Positions 56,801 through 64,000 of a DNA stretch of 64,000 nt are shown here, piece after piece. Location of the stretch: NCBI RefSeq assembly GCF_007859945.1, contig NZ_SJPQ01000001.1, forward strand, positions 1,948,489-2,012,488. The letters run 5' to 3'. Positions within the stretch are counted from its first letter, which is position 1; every line of letters starts with the position of its first letter. Under the pieces are notes generated by a model that was given only the letters and a program-made list of their open reading frames with translations, was not told the DNA's origin and ran no database searches. A program made the position numbers and the translations under genes. The stretch comes from Pseudobythopirellula maris (lineage in GTDB: Bacteria; Planctomycetota; Planctomycetia; Pirellulales; Lacipirellulaceae).

Positions 56801-56942
56801 AGGTGCCGTTCCACGATTGGTCGTCCGCCAAGATCACAATCACATTGGGCGGAGCGGGCTGCGCGGCGGCGATCCGAGCGACCAAAACAACCAAAGCCGC
56901 GGCCGAAGCCAAGCACAACGATCTAAAAATGCGGGGCGTCAT
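53898..56942 (-). CDS. exported sulfatase with LamG-like domain, dockerin repeats and PEP-CTERM tail
   Basis: The 1014-residue protein has a signal peptide (about 1-28). The type I sulfatase domain covers about 30-470: VIVILADDQ (Asp40-Asp41), the formylglycine site CSPTRAALLTG with Cys88, GHIGKWHLS and YASDNGA. A concanavalin/LamG-like domain follows (about 540-740), then a beta region, a double dockerin-like repeat (GDYNGDGQVDMADYDEW, DGRVNAADFTVWRDNY near 940-985), VPEP and a basic tip. It would remove sulfate esters from polysaccharides at the cell surface. No maturase gene is adjacent. ATG 56942 begins the signal peptide; the longer frame lacks one. Confidence 0.88.
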   Translation of the reverse strand: MTPRIFRSLCLASAAALVVLVARIAAAQPAPPNVIVILADDQSWNGTSVRMDPDIPGSASDFYQTPSVAALASQGMRFSDAYSAAAVCSPTRAALLTGMSPAQAYMTDIIRPNMETRDFSSSPLKPVEWRRLDATLETLPRRVEAADSRYVTGHIGKWHLSPDDPLQMGYDIGFDPVRAGGVGANDPGSVFAKTEAAKQFLDDRTAADEPFFLQLSHFAVHTPIEGQPEVIEKYENLPPGTVHNKNRYAAFTEALDTGVGDLLDHLDTLGLSENTYVIYASDNGARDVNSNNDPLSGTKAHLLEGGIRTPLIIRGPGITPGTVSRVPVSTTDLYSTVSDLVGNATPLSEQIEGASLRPLFENDGELPAGMEYLERQHAEGGALYFHNPHNAANGGNYRIRPTSAVRVDDYKLLRFHGENGNPDRDYLFNLADTLTETEDNGSTDLAAAMPEKTAELGQMLDNWIESTDASLPYAVEKPVDLTWRADEIGQRDRVWSSAEDIKHRWRESWEVIEESPAPATEAIATHLPGAPKQAFSFDGQSRFGRRFFDVSDQRERSPNTRYPTGEADFDRSVAFELLVRVDDLNGEQVLFESGTTSHGLSLTLGDDDSDGVHDELRMRVLSDFGESLSVTGDIDDFASPTEDFVQLTAVYNDDPTGRYLELFANGKSIGRADGVAGDGTVDDRGSLLWDQYDPGFAIATLGGERPELVGGNSGSGPLPFTQGWLRGEIASFRYLNHAIDSQAVQSSYAALLSDPGFGVVSASGDALIPGDRSVSVATGDLEMDGAVRVIHERVDRLDSSLTLDIAAVAGESAIASDSADPSSVVLESGTVYSSYLFHFDSETDESGGVEQLSGSVSFDTEILGVLYKETTLDGVELAMGVAGEFELGDRSLELNGLGVFEFSEDLMTLSFDLAVDSSLLTQFRVLTAASIFVEGDYNGDGQVDMADYDEWVNQFGVEGDSLADGNGDGRVNAADFTVWRDNYHPVSQQSVPEPAALCLFSVSLGGLGLRRQRR

Positions 56943-57563
56943 AAGGGGGAGGCAACGTGCGTGGGGCGGGAGCGGAGGGAGGGCGAGAACGATGCGTGGA
57001 CACTTCAAACGCTTCGTGTCGCGATACCGGAAGACATGCCGAGCTAACCGTGGCCGGCCGCTTGCAACAGAGAAGGACAACAGCAGGGGGATCGGCCAAC
57101 CACCCCGCAGCGCGTTGCATCTCTTTCTGCGAGCACGCCAAAGAATCGGGAGCTAAGAACGAACGAGTGGACGAGTCACTTGTCGGCCGGGTCAGACCTC
57201 CGGCCGACAGCATGCACTCAGGACTCCTTTGCACTCTATTCAGCCCTGTATTAACAGTCAATCAAACCGCGCAGCCTGGGCATTTACGCCCAGCCTTGGC
57301 GATCCCGTTTGCGATGATTTTCAGGGACTCTTCGCAAGGCCTTCATGAGATCCTCACTAAATCGCCTGACTTGAGCTGGCCACACGCATACAGACCGGAC
57401 CGTCGGCGCCAGGCATAGAACCCAAACGACTTGGGCTGTCGTGCTCACCAGCATCCCAGAAAACCGCGCAAGAGCGCTGGCTCCCCCCTTGCTAGCCTTC
57501 AGAGGTTAGCCAGGGGGAGCTGAGTGAGCTCAGTCTGATGGGGGGCCAAACTACGCGGGGCTT
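56943..57563. other. 621-bp gene-free region
   Basis: It lies upstream of the sulfatase and downstream of the RNase gene on the same strand. Apart from a hairpin at 57481-57520 nothing is recognised. Confidence 0.4.
57481..57520. repeat. hairpin downstream of the RNase E/G gene
   Basis: CTCCCCC with TGCTAGCC faces GGTTAGC with AGGGGGAG. It lies about 45 bases after the stop and could act as an mRNA end without a T-run. Confidence 0.5.
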
Positions 57564-59249
57564 CTAGCCCACATCGAACCGCAGCTCGCGGCCCGATTCG
57601 TCTTCGCACTGCACGCTGAGGTGCTCGGGGCTGGCGCCCTCGCTGCCGAGCACGAGGATCTCGAGCGAGCCCTCGTCCTCCAACCGCGTCAGCTCGCGCC
57701 GCTTGCGGTTGTTGAGGTACGTTGCGACGCCCTCCTCGACCCGCACGGTGATCTTCGCCACGCGGTCGACCTGGGCGGCCCGCATGAGGACACGCACCGC
57801 TTCGATCGCCATGCTCTCGGCCGACTTGACGAGGCCCGTTCCTTGGCAGGCGGGGCACTCGCGGTAGACGCTGCGCTTGAGGCTCGGCCGGATCCGCTGG
57901 CGGGTCATCTCGATGAGGCCCAACGGGCTGGTGCGCAAGATCTTGGTTCTAGCGCGGTCGCGGCCGAAGGCGTCTTTGAGGGTGCGTTCCACGTTGCGGC
58001 GGTAGCGCTCGCGTCGCATGTCGATAAAGTCGTTCACGACCACCCCGCCCAGGTCGCGCAGCCGCAGTTGGCGGGCGATCTCCTTGGCGGCGATCATGTT
58101 GAGCTTGTAGGCCGACTCCTCGGCGTCGCCCGAGGTGCGGAAGCTGCCCGAGTTAACGTCGATCGCCACGAGCGCCTCGGTCTGGTCGATCACCAGCGAG
58201 CCGCCCCCCTTCAGGGGCACCTTGCGGTCGTTGATGCGCGAGATCTCGACGTCGATCTTGTGCTTGTTGAACAGCGGCTCCTTGCCCTCGTAGAGCTGCA
58301 GCCGGTTGGTGTAGCGCGGCATCGTGATCGAGAGGAAGTCCTTGGCGCGTTCGTACGCCTTGGGTTCGTCGATGTGGATCGCGTCGATGTCGCCGGAGAA
58401 GATGTCGCGGATCGTGCGGATGACGATGTCGCTCTCCTCGTACAGGTCGCCGGGGCCCTCCTGGGTCTTGATCCGACGGACCATCAGCTTCCACAGCCGC
58501 AGCAGGTAGGCGAGGTCGCGCGACAGGTCGCGTTTCGTGCGGTCGGTGCCGGCCGTGCGGACGATGAAGCCCAAGCCCTTCGGCGGGTTGAGCTCGCGGA
58601 GGATGCCGCGCAGGCGGCGGCGGGCGTCGTCGTCCTCGATCTTACGCGACACGCCGATGCGTCCCAGCGCGGGCATCAGCACGAGGTAGCGTCCGGGGAT
58701 GCTGATGTAAGTGGAGAGCGTGGGGCCCTTGGTGCCGATGCCCTCCTTGATCACCTGCACCACGACCTCGTCGCCGCGCTGGAAGAGGTCTTGGATCGGC
58801 GGTTTGACGCGTGGCCGCACGCCGGGGCGGCGTTTCTCGCGCGGCTTGGTCTTGCGGCGGGTCGCCACGGGGGCGTCGCCTCCCTCGCCCTCGTCGCCGT
58901 CGTCGCAGCCGTCGTCCTCGGCCGAATCTTCTTCGTCGTCTTCGGGGTCCGTTTCGACGCCTTGCGTGCCGTCGTTGTGAATCACGGAGTCGGGGTCGAA
59001 ACCGGCCTGGCGGAAGTACTGCGGCTCGACGTCGCTGATGTGCAGGAAGCCGTTGCGGCCGACGCCGAAGTCGACGAACGCCGCCTGGATGCTCGGCTCG
59101 AGGTTGACGATCCGGCCCTTGTAGATGTTGCCTACGTAGTTGTCCTGGCTGGAGCGCTCGGTGTAGAGCTCCTCGAGCTGGCCGTTCTCAACGATCGCGA
59201 TCCGGCACTCTTCCGGCTGCGCGACGTTGATGAGCATTTCGGTTTTCAT
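57564..59249 (-). CDS. rng: Rne/Rng family ribonuclease (RNase E/G)
   Basis: The 561-residue endoribonuclease processes rRNA and degrades mRNA. The N-terminal S1 domain (NYVGNIYKGRIVNLEPSI, AAFVDFGVGRNGFLHISD) is split by an acidic then basic insertion of about 75 residues (about 95-170). The DNase-I-like catalytic domain shows VAIDVNSGSF near 360 and NDFIDMRRER near 403 with the metal-binding Asp residues, and the zinc-link CPACQGTG near 460. There is no long C-terminal degradosome scaffold, so RNase G type is favoured. It follows ptsI by 162 bases. Confidence 0.92.
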   Translation of the reverse strand: MKTEMLINVAQPEECRIAIVENGQLEELYTERSSQDNYVGNIYKGRIVNLEPSIQAAFVDFGVGRNGFLHISDVEPQYFRQAGFDPDSVIHNDGTQGVETDPEDDEEDSAEDDGCDDGDEGEGGDAPVATRRKTKPREKRRPGVRPRVKPPIQDLFQRGDEVVVQVIKEGIGTKGPTLSTYISIPGRYLVLMPALGRIGVSRKIEDDDARRRLRGILRELNPPKGLGFIVRTAGTDRTKRDLSRDLAYLLRLWKLMVRRIKTQEGPGDLYEESDIVIRTIRDIFSGDIDAIHIDEPKAYERAKDFLSITMPRYTNRLQLYEGKEPLFNKHKIDVEISRINDRKVPLKGGGSLVIDQTEALVAIDVNSGSFRTSGDAEESAYKLNMIAAKEIARQLRLRDLGGVVVNDFIDMRRERYRRNVERTLKDAFGRDRARTKILRTSPLGLIEMTRQRIRPSLKRSVYRECPACQGTGLVKSAESMAIEAVRVLMRAAQVDRVAKITVRVEEGVATYLNNRKRRELTRLEDEGSLEILVLGSEGASPEHLSVQCEDESGRELRFDVG

Positions 59250-59411
59250 CGTGATGAGTTTCTCTTGGGTTCTCGACGCCCGTGGGGCGGGCCCTCGTTT
59301 GTCGGGGCGCCGGGGGTGTCGGTGTGGGGTGTTGTTTTGCCTGTTGTTTTTTTGGGGGCCCGCCGCGATGGGGGGCCGCTGTCGATTGCTCGGGGGCCTG
59401 CGCGGGGCGCG

Positions 59412-61154
59412 TCAGGCGGGTTGGTCGGGCAGGAGCTTGAGGAGCTCCTCACGCAGGTAAGTCTTCACGTCGCGCGAGCTCTCCAGGTCGAGCACCCGCT
59501 TGGCGACCTTCTCGCAGTGTTCGATCGTCACGCCGCGCATCACACGCTTCACCTCGAGTGTGGCGGAGGGCGACACGCTGAAGCTCCGCAGGCCGAGGCC
59601 CAGCAGCAGCATCGTGTAGAGCGGCGAGCCGCTCATCTGGCCGCACAGGCTGATCGGCTTGCCCGCCTCGCCGGCGGCGTCGATCGACATCTGGATCAGC
59701 TTGATGACCGCCGGGTCGGCGCTCGTGTAAAGCGAGGCCACGTCCTTGTTGCTGCGGTCGACGGCCAGGGTGTACTGCACCAGGTCGTTGGTGCCGATGC
59801 TGAAGAAGTCGACCTCGTCGCAGAAGCGGTCCATCTGCAACACGGCCGCCGGCACCTCGACCATCATGCCGACCGGCAGGTCGCGGTCGAAGGGAACGCC
59901 CTCCTCCTCGAGGTCCTCCATGGCGTCGGCGAGCATCATCTTCGCGCGGCGCAGCTCGATCAGCGTGGTGATCAGCGGGAACATGATGCGGATGTTGCCC
60001 GACACGCTCGCCCGCAAGATGGCCCGCAGCTGGGTGCGGAACAGGTCGACGTGCTTGAGCGCCAGGCGGATGCTGCGGAGCCCGAGGAACGGGTTGCGCT
60101 CGTCGTCCGGCGTGGGGAGCATCGAGAGCTTGTCGGCGCCAAGGTCGAGCGTGCGCATCACCACCGGCAGCGGATTCATCGCCTCGGCCACCTCCTTGTA
60201 GGCGGCGTAGTGGACCTCTTCGGAGGGCTCGATGTTGCCCGTCAAGTAAAGGAACTCGGTGCGGTAGAGGCCGATGCCGTCGGCGCCGCGCGAGAGCACC
60301 AACTCGGTCTCGCTGGGGAACTCGATGTTGCCCAGCAACTGGATGCGAACGCCGTCGGCGGTCTCGTTGGGGAGGTCCTTGATCTCCTCGAGCCGGGCGA
60401 GCAGGTCCTTCTGCTGGTCGATCTCGTGGCGGTAGCGGGCGAGGGTCTCCTCGTCCGGCTGCAGGATCACGAGGCCCTGGTCGCCGTCGATGATGATCGT
60501 GTCGCCGCCCGAGACGTCGGTGAGGAACTGCCCGGCGCCGACCACCGCGGGGATGCCGAGCCCCTCGGCCACGATGGCCGTGTGCCCGCCGGGGCCGCCC
60601 GCCTCGGTGGCGAACCCGCGGATGAATTTGGGGTTCATCGCCGCGGTCTCGCTCGGCGTGAGGTTGCGGGCGACGACCAGCACCTCGCTCGTGACGTGGG
60701 CCAGCTCCTCGCGTTTCTCGCCCAGCAGGCGGCGGAGCAAGCGCTTCTCGATGTCGAAGATGTCGTTCGCCCGCTCGGCCATGTAGGCCCCCTCGAGCGA
60801 CTGGAACACCTTCGCGTAGCGCCGCAGCACGCGGCTCACCGAGTACTCGGGCGAGTAGTGCCGCTCGCGGATCATGACCTCCAGCTCGCGGCGGAGCTTC
60901 GGGTCGTTGAGCATCTGCGAGTGGGCCGAGAAGATCGAGCCGTAGTCGTCGCCGAGCTGCTCGGCGACGCACTTGCGGCTGACCTCGATCTCGTCGGTCG
61001 TCTCGGCGATGGCGGCGGAGAGCCGCTCGATCTCGACCTCGACCGAATCGCGCGGCAAGAACCGCCGAGAGATACGGAATCCCTCGTGGTCCATGACCAG
61101 CGCTTCGCCGATCATCACCCCGGGGGAGACGGCGATACCTTGGAGTCGTTGCAT
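59412..61154 (-). CDS. ptsI: phosphoenolpyruvate-protein phosphotransferase (PTS enzyme I)
   Basis: The 580-residue enzyme transfers phosphate from phosphoenolpyruvate to HPr. It has the N-terminal GIAVSPGVMIGEAL, the phospho-His site GGPGGHTAI near His190, the PEP-binding DGIGLYRTEFLY near residue 290, and the C-terminal FSIGTNDLVQYTLA and SLCGQMSG with the catalytic Cys near 502. The usual Thr-Ser before the histidine is Gly-Gly here. ATG 61154 has GAGGG 5 bases upstream and is preferred to a TTG at 61178. HPr is encoded 606 bases upstream. Confidence 0.94.
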   Translation of the reverse strand: MQRLQGIAVSPGVMIGEALVMDHEGFRISRRFLPRDSVEVEIERLSAAIAETTDEIEVSRKCVAEQLGDDYGSIFSAHSQMLNDPKLRRELEVMIRERHYSPEYSVSRVLRRYAKVFQSLEGAYMAERANDIFDIEKRLLRRLLGEKREELAHVTSEVLVVARNLTPSETAAMNPKFIRGFATEAGGPGGHTAIVAEGLGIPAVVGAGQFLTDVSGGDTIIIDGDQGLVILQPDEETLARYRHEIDQQKDLLARLEEIKDLPNETADGVRIQLLGNIEFPSETELVLSRGADGIGLYRTEFLYLTGNIEPSEEVHYAAYKEVAEAMNPLPVVMRTLDLGADKLSMLPTPDDERNPFLGLRSIRLALKHVDLFRTQLRAILRASVSGNIRIMFPLITTLIELRRAKMMLADAMEDLEEEGVPFDRDLPVGMMVEVPAAVLQMDRFCDEVDFFSIGTNDLVQYTLAVDRSNKDVASLYTSADPAVIKLIQMSIDAAGEAGKPISLCGQMSGSPLYTMLLLGLGLRSFSVSPSATLEVKRVMRGVTIEHCEKVAKRVLDLESSRDVKTYLREELLKLLPDQPA

Positions 61155-61760
61155 CGAGCCCTCGCGGGCGTGCTCCAAGCAGTCAGATGAGTTGTCGCCA
61201 TCTTAGGGGCGCGGGGCGTTACGCCCCGGGAGCGGGCGCGACGGTCGACTCGGCGCCCCACGCCCCTAGGCCAACGGCCAACGGGCTGGAGGGGGCGGCG
61301 GCCGGCGAGGGGCCCTGGCTCGGTGTCCTGGATGACGGCGGCAAGCCGGCGACCGCAGCGGGGCGCGTGTCGCGTCGTCCCGTGGGGCGGTCTTGTTGGC
61401 TTGTCGGGTGGATCATGCTGCTGCGGAGACGCATGGTTGTGTTCGGTCCCGAGCCCGCCGCGCGGCGGTTTGGCCGCACGAGGCTGGGGGGATCGTCGCG
61501 GTGAGCGTCGCTCCGGCGGCCGCACCCGCCCCCCACGGGGGCAAGGCGCCATGCGCCGGCGCTCGATCTAATCAATCGTTGTGTTCGTGTGGGCGGGCGG
61601 AGCGAAACGTCCTTGCTCGACCCCAGCTCAGCTTCTTGTCGCCTGTATTCGTCCGGAGCGGCCGCGAACATGGCCTGTCGGTCCGCTGCGGCTGCTTATC
61701 TCGGTAGCCCTTTGGTCGGGTGTGCTCTGGTCGATTGTTCTGCGGTCGTTTGGCCGCGGG
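61155..61760. other. 606-bp gap between ptsH and ptsI
   Basis: No frame looks protein-coding: those present are Arg/Pro/Gly-rich. A GC hairpin (GGGGCG / CGCCCC type) is near 61205-61236. The gap is long for genes expected to be cotranscribed, so it may hold a ptsI promoter or a small RNA. Confidence 0.4.
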
Positions 61761-62048
61761 TCAGTTGCCTTGTTCTTGCGTGACCTCGGGCGTGAAGTTG
61801 TTCTCCACCAGCCGCGTGAGAGCCTCGACCGCCGCCTCGGCGTCGGGGCCCTCGGCCTCGATGACGAGCTCAACCCCCTGCTGGGCGCCGAGCGTGAGCA
61901 CGTCCAGGATGCTCTTGGCGTCGACCCTTCGGCCGTCGTGATCGATCGCCACCTGCGACTGGTACTGCATCGCGGTGCGCGCGACCAGCTCGGCGGGTCG
62001 GGCGTGCAGCCCCTCGGCGTGTCGGATTACGACGGATCGTGTCGCCAC
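61761..62048 (-). CDS. ptsH: HPr family phosphocarrier protein
   Basis: The 95-residue carrier receives phosphate from enzyme I. With the GTG start at 62048 the phospho-histidine falls exactly at position 15 (HAEGLHARPAEL) and the regulatory serine exactly at 46 (DAKSILDV), the canonical numbering, which decides the start; AGGG lies 7 bases upstream. Both sites being kept suggests control by an HPr kinase encoded elsewhere. It ends in an acidic tail a little longer than usual. Confidence 0.92.
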   Translation of the reverse strand: MATRSVVIRHAEGLHARPAELVARTAMQYQSQVAIDHDGRRVDAKSILDVLTLGAQQGVELVIEAEGPDAEAAVEALTRLVENNFTPEVTQEQGN

Positions 62049-62125
62049 TTGGTTCCCTGGGCCCACGGCCACTCGTTTCGTTTCGGTAGTTGATTCGTTC
62101 GCGCGTCTGCGATCGGTCGTCGGCG

Positions 62126-62602
62126 TCAGGCGCTGAACTGGTTGCTGTCGGCCTCTTCGAGCAGCTGCCAGATGTCGTCGGTCGTCTTGCTCTGCTGCAG
62201 GAAGCGGCAGAACTGGTCGTCGCGCAGCTGACGCGACACGTTCTCCAGCGCCCGCAGGTGGTCGCCCGGCCGGTCGGGGGGCGAGATGAGCATGAACAAC
62301 AAGTGGACCTTGTCGCCGTCGAGGCTGTCGAACTCGACGCCCGACTCGCTCACGGCCACCATGCCGCACAGCTTGTCGACGGTGGCGTGCTTGGTGTGGG
62401 GGACGGCCACGCCGCGGCCGATTCCGGTGCTGCCGAGTTCCTCACGCTTGAGGATCGCCTCGACGATGGCCTCGTACTGGCCCCCTTCGATCTCGCCCGC
62501 CTTGACGAGCGAAGTGGCCATCTCACGGATCACGCCCTTCTTGTCGGACGCCTCGAGGTCGGAGAGGATCGCCTTTTTGCAAATAAAATCTGCGAACTTC
62601 AT
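62126..62602 (-). CDS. ptsN: PTS IIA-type protein (EIIA-Ntr/fructose family)
   Basis: The 158-residue protein has the IIA-fructose/nitrogen fold, with the phospho-histidine at His69 (GRGVAVPHTKH) and VHLLFMLISPPDRPGDHL. It takes phosphate from HPr. No IIB or IIC gene is near, so it is probably regulatory, as in the nitrogen-related PTS. It lies 77 bases before ptsH and 167 after hpf on the same strand. Confidence 0.9.
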   Translation of the reverse strand: MKFADFICKKAILSDLEASDKKGVIREMATSLVKAGEIEGGQYEAIVEAILKREELGSTGIGRGVAVPHTKHATVDKLCGMVAVSESGVEFDSLDGDKVHLLFMLISPPDRPGDHLRALENVSRQLRDDQFCRFLQQSKTTDDIWQLLEEADSNQFSA

Positions 62603-62727
62603 GCCGGGTCAGCCTTGATCTCAATGTGACGTGTAAGGGAACGCCGGGCGGGGTCACGCGACGGACAACGCGTTTGCTTCCGCGTCCGTGCCGTGAGGCC
62701 GCCTGCGGCGGAGTGGTGTTTGTTTCG

Positions 62728-62760
62728 TTTCGGTCGCCAACTGTCTTTTCGGTCGCCAAC
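62728..62760. repeat. 14-bp direct repeat between hpf and ptsN
   Basis: TTTCGGTCGCCAAC occurs at 62728-62741 and 62747-62760, 19 bases apart. It lies directly 3' of hpf. Function unknown. Confidence 0.6.
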
Positions 62761-62769
62761 CGGTGGCCG

Positions 62770-63180
62770 TCACTCGTCTTCGACGCCCACGTTCTGCTCT
62801 AGGTCTTCCGATCCGGCGTCTTCCGATCCGGCGTCGGCCACGGCGCCGAGGTCCCGCGGGCCGCGGGCGGCCGAGTCGGGGTTGCGGTGCTGATCGATCG
62901 TCTTTTCTTTGTACTTCTTGAGCTGCTGCTCCATCTTGTGAACCGCCCCCTCGATGGCCGTGAGCAGGTTCTGCGACTCTTGGTGAGACACGAAGTCGTG
63001 CTTGTGCTCGGCCGAGACCAGCAGCTCCACATTCGGCTTGTTGTGGTTCTTCAGGTCGACCACCACCTCGATCGACGTGAGCCGCTCGAAGAATCGCAGG
63101 AGCTTCTCGGATTTGGACACGAGCAGCTGCTGGCTCTCGTCGGACAGATGGCCGTGTCGAGCCGTCACTTTGATCTGCAC
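62770..63180 (-). CDS. hpf: ribosome hibernation promoting factor, short form
   Basis: The 136-residue protein has the HPF/RaiA N-terminal domain (VQIKVTARHGHLSDE, LTSIEVVVDLKNHNKPNVELL, DFVSHQESQNLLTAIEGAVHKME in shorter pieces) that binds the 30S decoding region and stops translation in starvation. Instead of the long-form dimerising C-terminal domain it has an acidic tail with a duplicated DAGSE unit. The GTG at 63180 has AGGGAAG 6 bases upstream; the frame extends further but with atypical sequence. It leads the hpf-ptsN-ptsH-ptsI-rng run. Confidence 0.88.
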   Translation of the reverse strand: MQIKVTARHGHLSDESQQLLVSKSEKLLRFFERLTSIEVVVDLKNHNKPNVELLVSAEHKHDFVSHQESQNLLTAIEGAVHKMEQQLKKYKEKTIDQHRNPDSAARGPRDLGAVADAGSEDAGSEDLEQNVGVEDE

Positions 63181-63304
63181 AGGCGCTTCCCTATGTAACG
63201 TTGCGTTTATTCGGAGGAGGGTCGATCGTGTGTTCGGCCCGCTGGGCGAATCACGCCGCGGGCCCGCCCTCGGTCGGACCGACGCGGGGCCGGACCGGCC
63301 CAAT

Positions 63305-63310
63305 AGTATA
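63305..63310 (-). promoter_or_regulatory. candidate -10 box for hpf
   Basis: TATACT on the minus strand, about 125 bases before the GTG of hpf. No good -35 is visible. Confidence 0.3.
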
Positions 63311-63442
63311 CCGTTGCCCTTGCCTGCGGCGAAAGGAGCGATTCGGAGCGGGTCGAGACAACCTGCCGACGATTATTTTCGCCTTTTTTAGCCTCGGAGG
63401 CCCGCGATTCCGCCCCCGCCTGATACGGGCACTAAAAGAATA

Positions 63443-63474
63443 TGGCGCCCCAGCCCTTGGTGAAGGGCGCCCAC
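63443..63474. repeat. short palindrome after the partial gene at the right edge
   Basis: GGGCGCC occurs in inverted form on both sides of about 15 bases, 50 bases after the stop of the gene at 63527. It may be a terminator without a T-run. Confidence 0.35.
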
Positions 63475-63526
63475 AGATTTCAGCGGCAGCCTTGCACCGA
63501 GTGCGGCAATCCGCCCCGCGCCGCTG

Positions 63527-64000
63527 TCAGAACCCGCTCGATTCGGGCCAATCGTCCTCACGCAGCCGTTTCTCGAGGCGGTCGATCGCACGCGATCGCT
63601 GGAGCGGCGTCCCCTCGGGTTCGAACATCTGCAGATTCGTCAGCTCCCGCAGGTTGTACGAGGCCAGCACGCGGTAATCGACCGCCTCGCTCTGCATCCG
63701 CTCGATGAGCACCTCCAGCGGGCCGGTGCGGCGCTGCTCGGCGGTCGTACCCACTTCCTCACCCGTGTAGCCGCGGAGCATCTCGAACAGCTCGGCGCCC
63801 GCCTCCTCGCCACGCATCGTGACAAGCGTTTGCCGCAACTTGCGGGCGCCCTCGGGGCTGAGGCTCATCGCGCTGCGCAGCGCCACGATGTTGTCGTCCC
63901 AACGGTTCTTGTGCTCTGTGTCGGCAAGCGACTCGACCAGCGGTCCGTACTCACCGAGCGCCAGTCCGCACCGCGCGGCGAGCGAGCGGAGCTCGCGGAA
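63527..64000 (-). CDS. unknown protein, C-terminal part, cut by window end
   Basis: The frame is open to the window edge, so 157 C-terminal residues are seen and the N-terminus is missing. The internal GTG at 63886 is not taken as the start because the reading frame upstream (with EHKNRWDDNIVALRSAMS) has the same charged, helical character. The protein is Arg/Glu-rich and probably all-alpha, with no cysteine cluster or membrane helix. I do not recognise a family. Confidence 0.6.
   Translation of the reverse strand, partial: FRELRSLAARCGLALGEYGPLVESLADTEHKNRWDDNIVALRSAMSLSPEGARKLRQTLVTMRGEEAGAELFEMLRGYTGEEVGTTAEQRRTGPLEVLIERMQSEAVDYRVLASYNLRELTNLQMFEPEGTPLQRSRAIDRLEKRLREDDWPESSGF

Noticed and set aside
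57621-61190. A 1189-codon plus-strand frame antisense to rng and ptsI
   Set aside because: It mirrors two clearly recognisable genes in a GC-rich genome, where antisense frames stay open by codon bias. Its translation is Val/Ala/Arg-rich with no domain.

Overview
The window reads as chromosome of a GC-rich member of the Planctomycetota, most likely Pirellulales. The evidence is a DUF1553/DUF1501 gene pair, an HYExAFE-family protein, exported proteins ending in dockerin-like repeats plus a PEP-CTERM sorting tail, many secreted glycan-active enzymes, and a GC-rich codon pattern that leaves long antisense reading frames. The lineage is inferred from gene content; no rRNA or tRNA gene was found. 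I recognise about 45 protein genes.

Bases 1-11100 (mostly plus strand): the end of a DUF1553 protein, a Tat-exported DUF1501 protein, an exported two-part alpha/beta hydrolase, an L-fucose/L-arabinose isomerase family protein, a GH78 alpha-L-rhamnosidase and a PEP-CTERM protein with a clear terminator. Bases 11100-14700 hold a baeRF-type protein, a ThuA-like protein, a histidine phosphatase and a small membrane protein.

Bases 14900-28830 (minus strand) are the metabolic core. A fucose gene set (FucP-like transporter, aldo/keto reductase, FucU-type mutarotase, fuconolactonase-like amidohydrolase, zinc alcohol dehydrogenase, 6PGDH-type dehydrogenase) runs into a Gfo/Idh/MocA oxidoreductase, a DUF6807 protein, a sodium:solute symporter and a second GH78 rhamnosidase. 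A PL1-type pectate lyase is divergent (29153-31708), and an exported sulfatase lies at 53898-56942. Together these suggest depolymerisation, desulfation, uptake and oxidation of deoxysugars (fucose, rhamnose) from plant or algal polysaccharides. A fuconate dehydratase and the final cleavage steps are not in the window.

Bases 31700-43500 carry mostly housekeeping genes: a YkgJ-type cysteine-cluster protein, hisS, an HYExAFE protein, a DegT aminotransferase, a PEP-CTERM protein, a B12-dependent ribonucleotide reductase with NrdR-box-like sites upstream, a PQQ-propeller protein and rplU. A RAYT (REP-associated tyrosine transposase) follows at 44213, flanked by four copies of a 100-bp palindrome, three of them in an exact 148-bp array.

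Bases 45200-53450 hold a zinc dehydrogenase, a run of six small membrane or stress-type proteins (CsbD/DUF883/holin-like) divergent from an AI-2E family transporter, and a multi-PAS hybrid histidine kinase. The right end (57564-63180, minus strand) is hpf-ptsN-ptsH-ptsI-rng, a PTS relay without any sugar permease, joined to ribosome hibernation and RNA turnover genes. A truncated unknown gene runs off the right edge.

The intergenic spaces are unusually rich in palindromic elements. At least five families can be read by eye, one nested inside another, and they occupy most gaps of the catabolic gene run.
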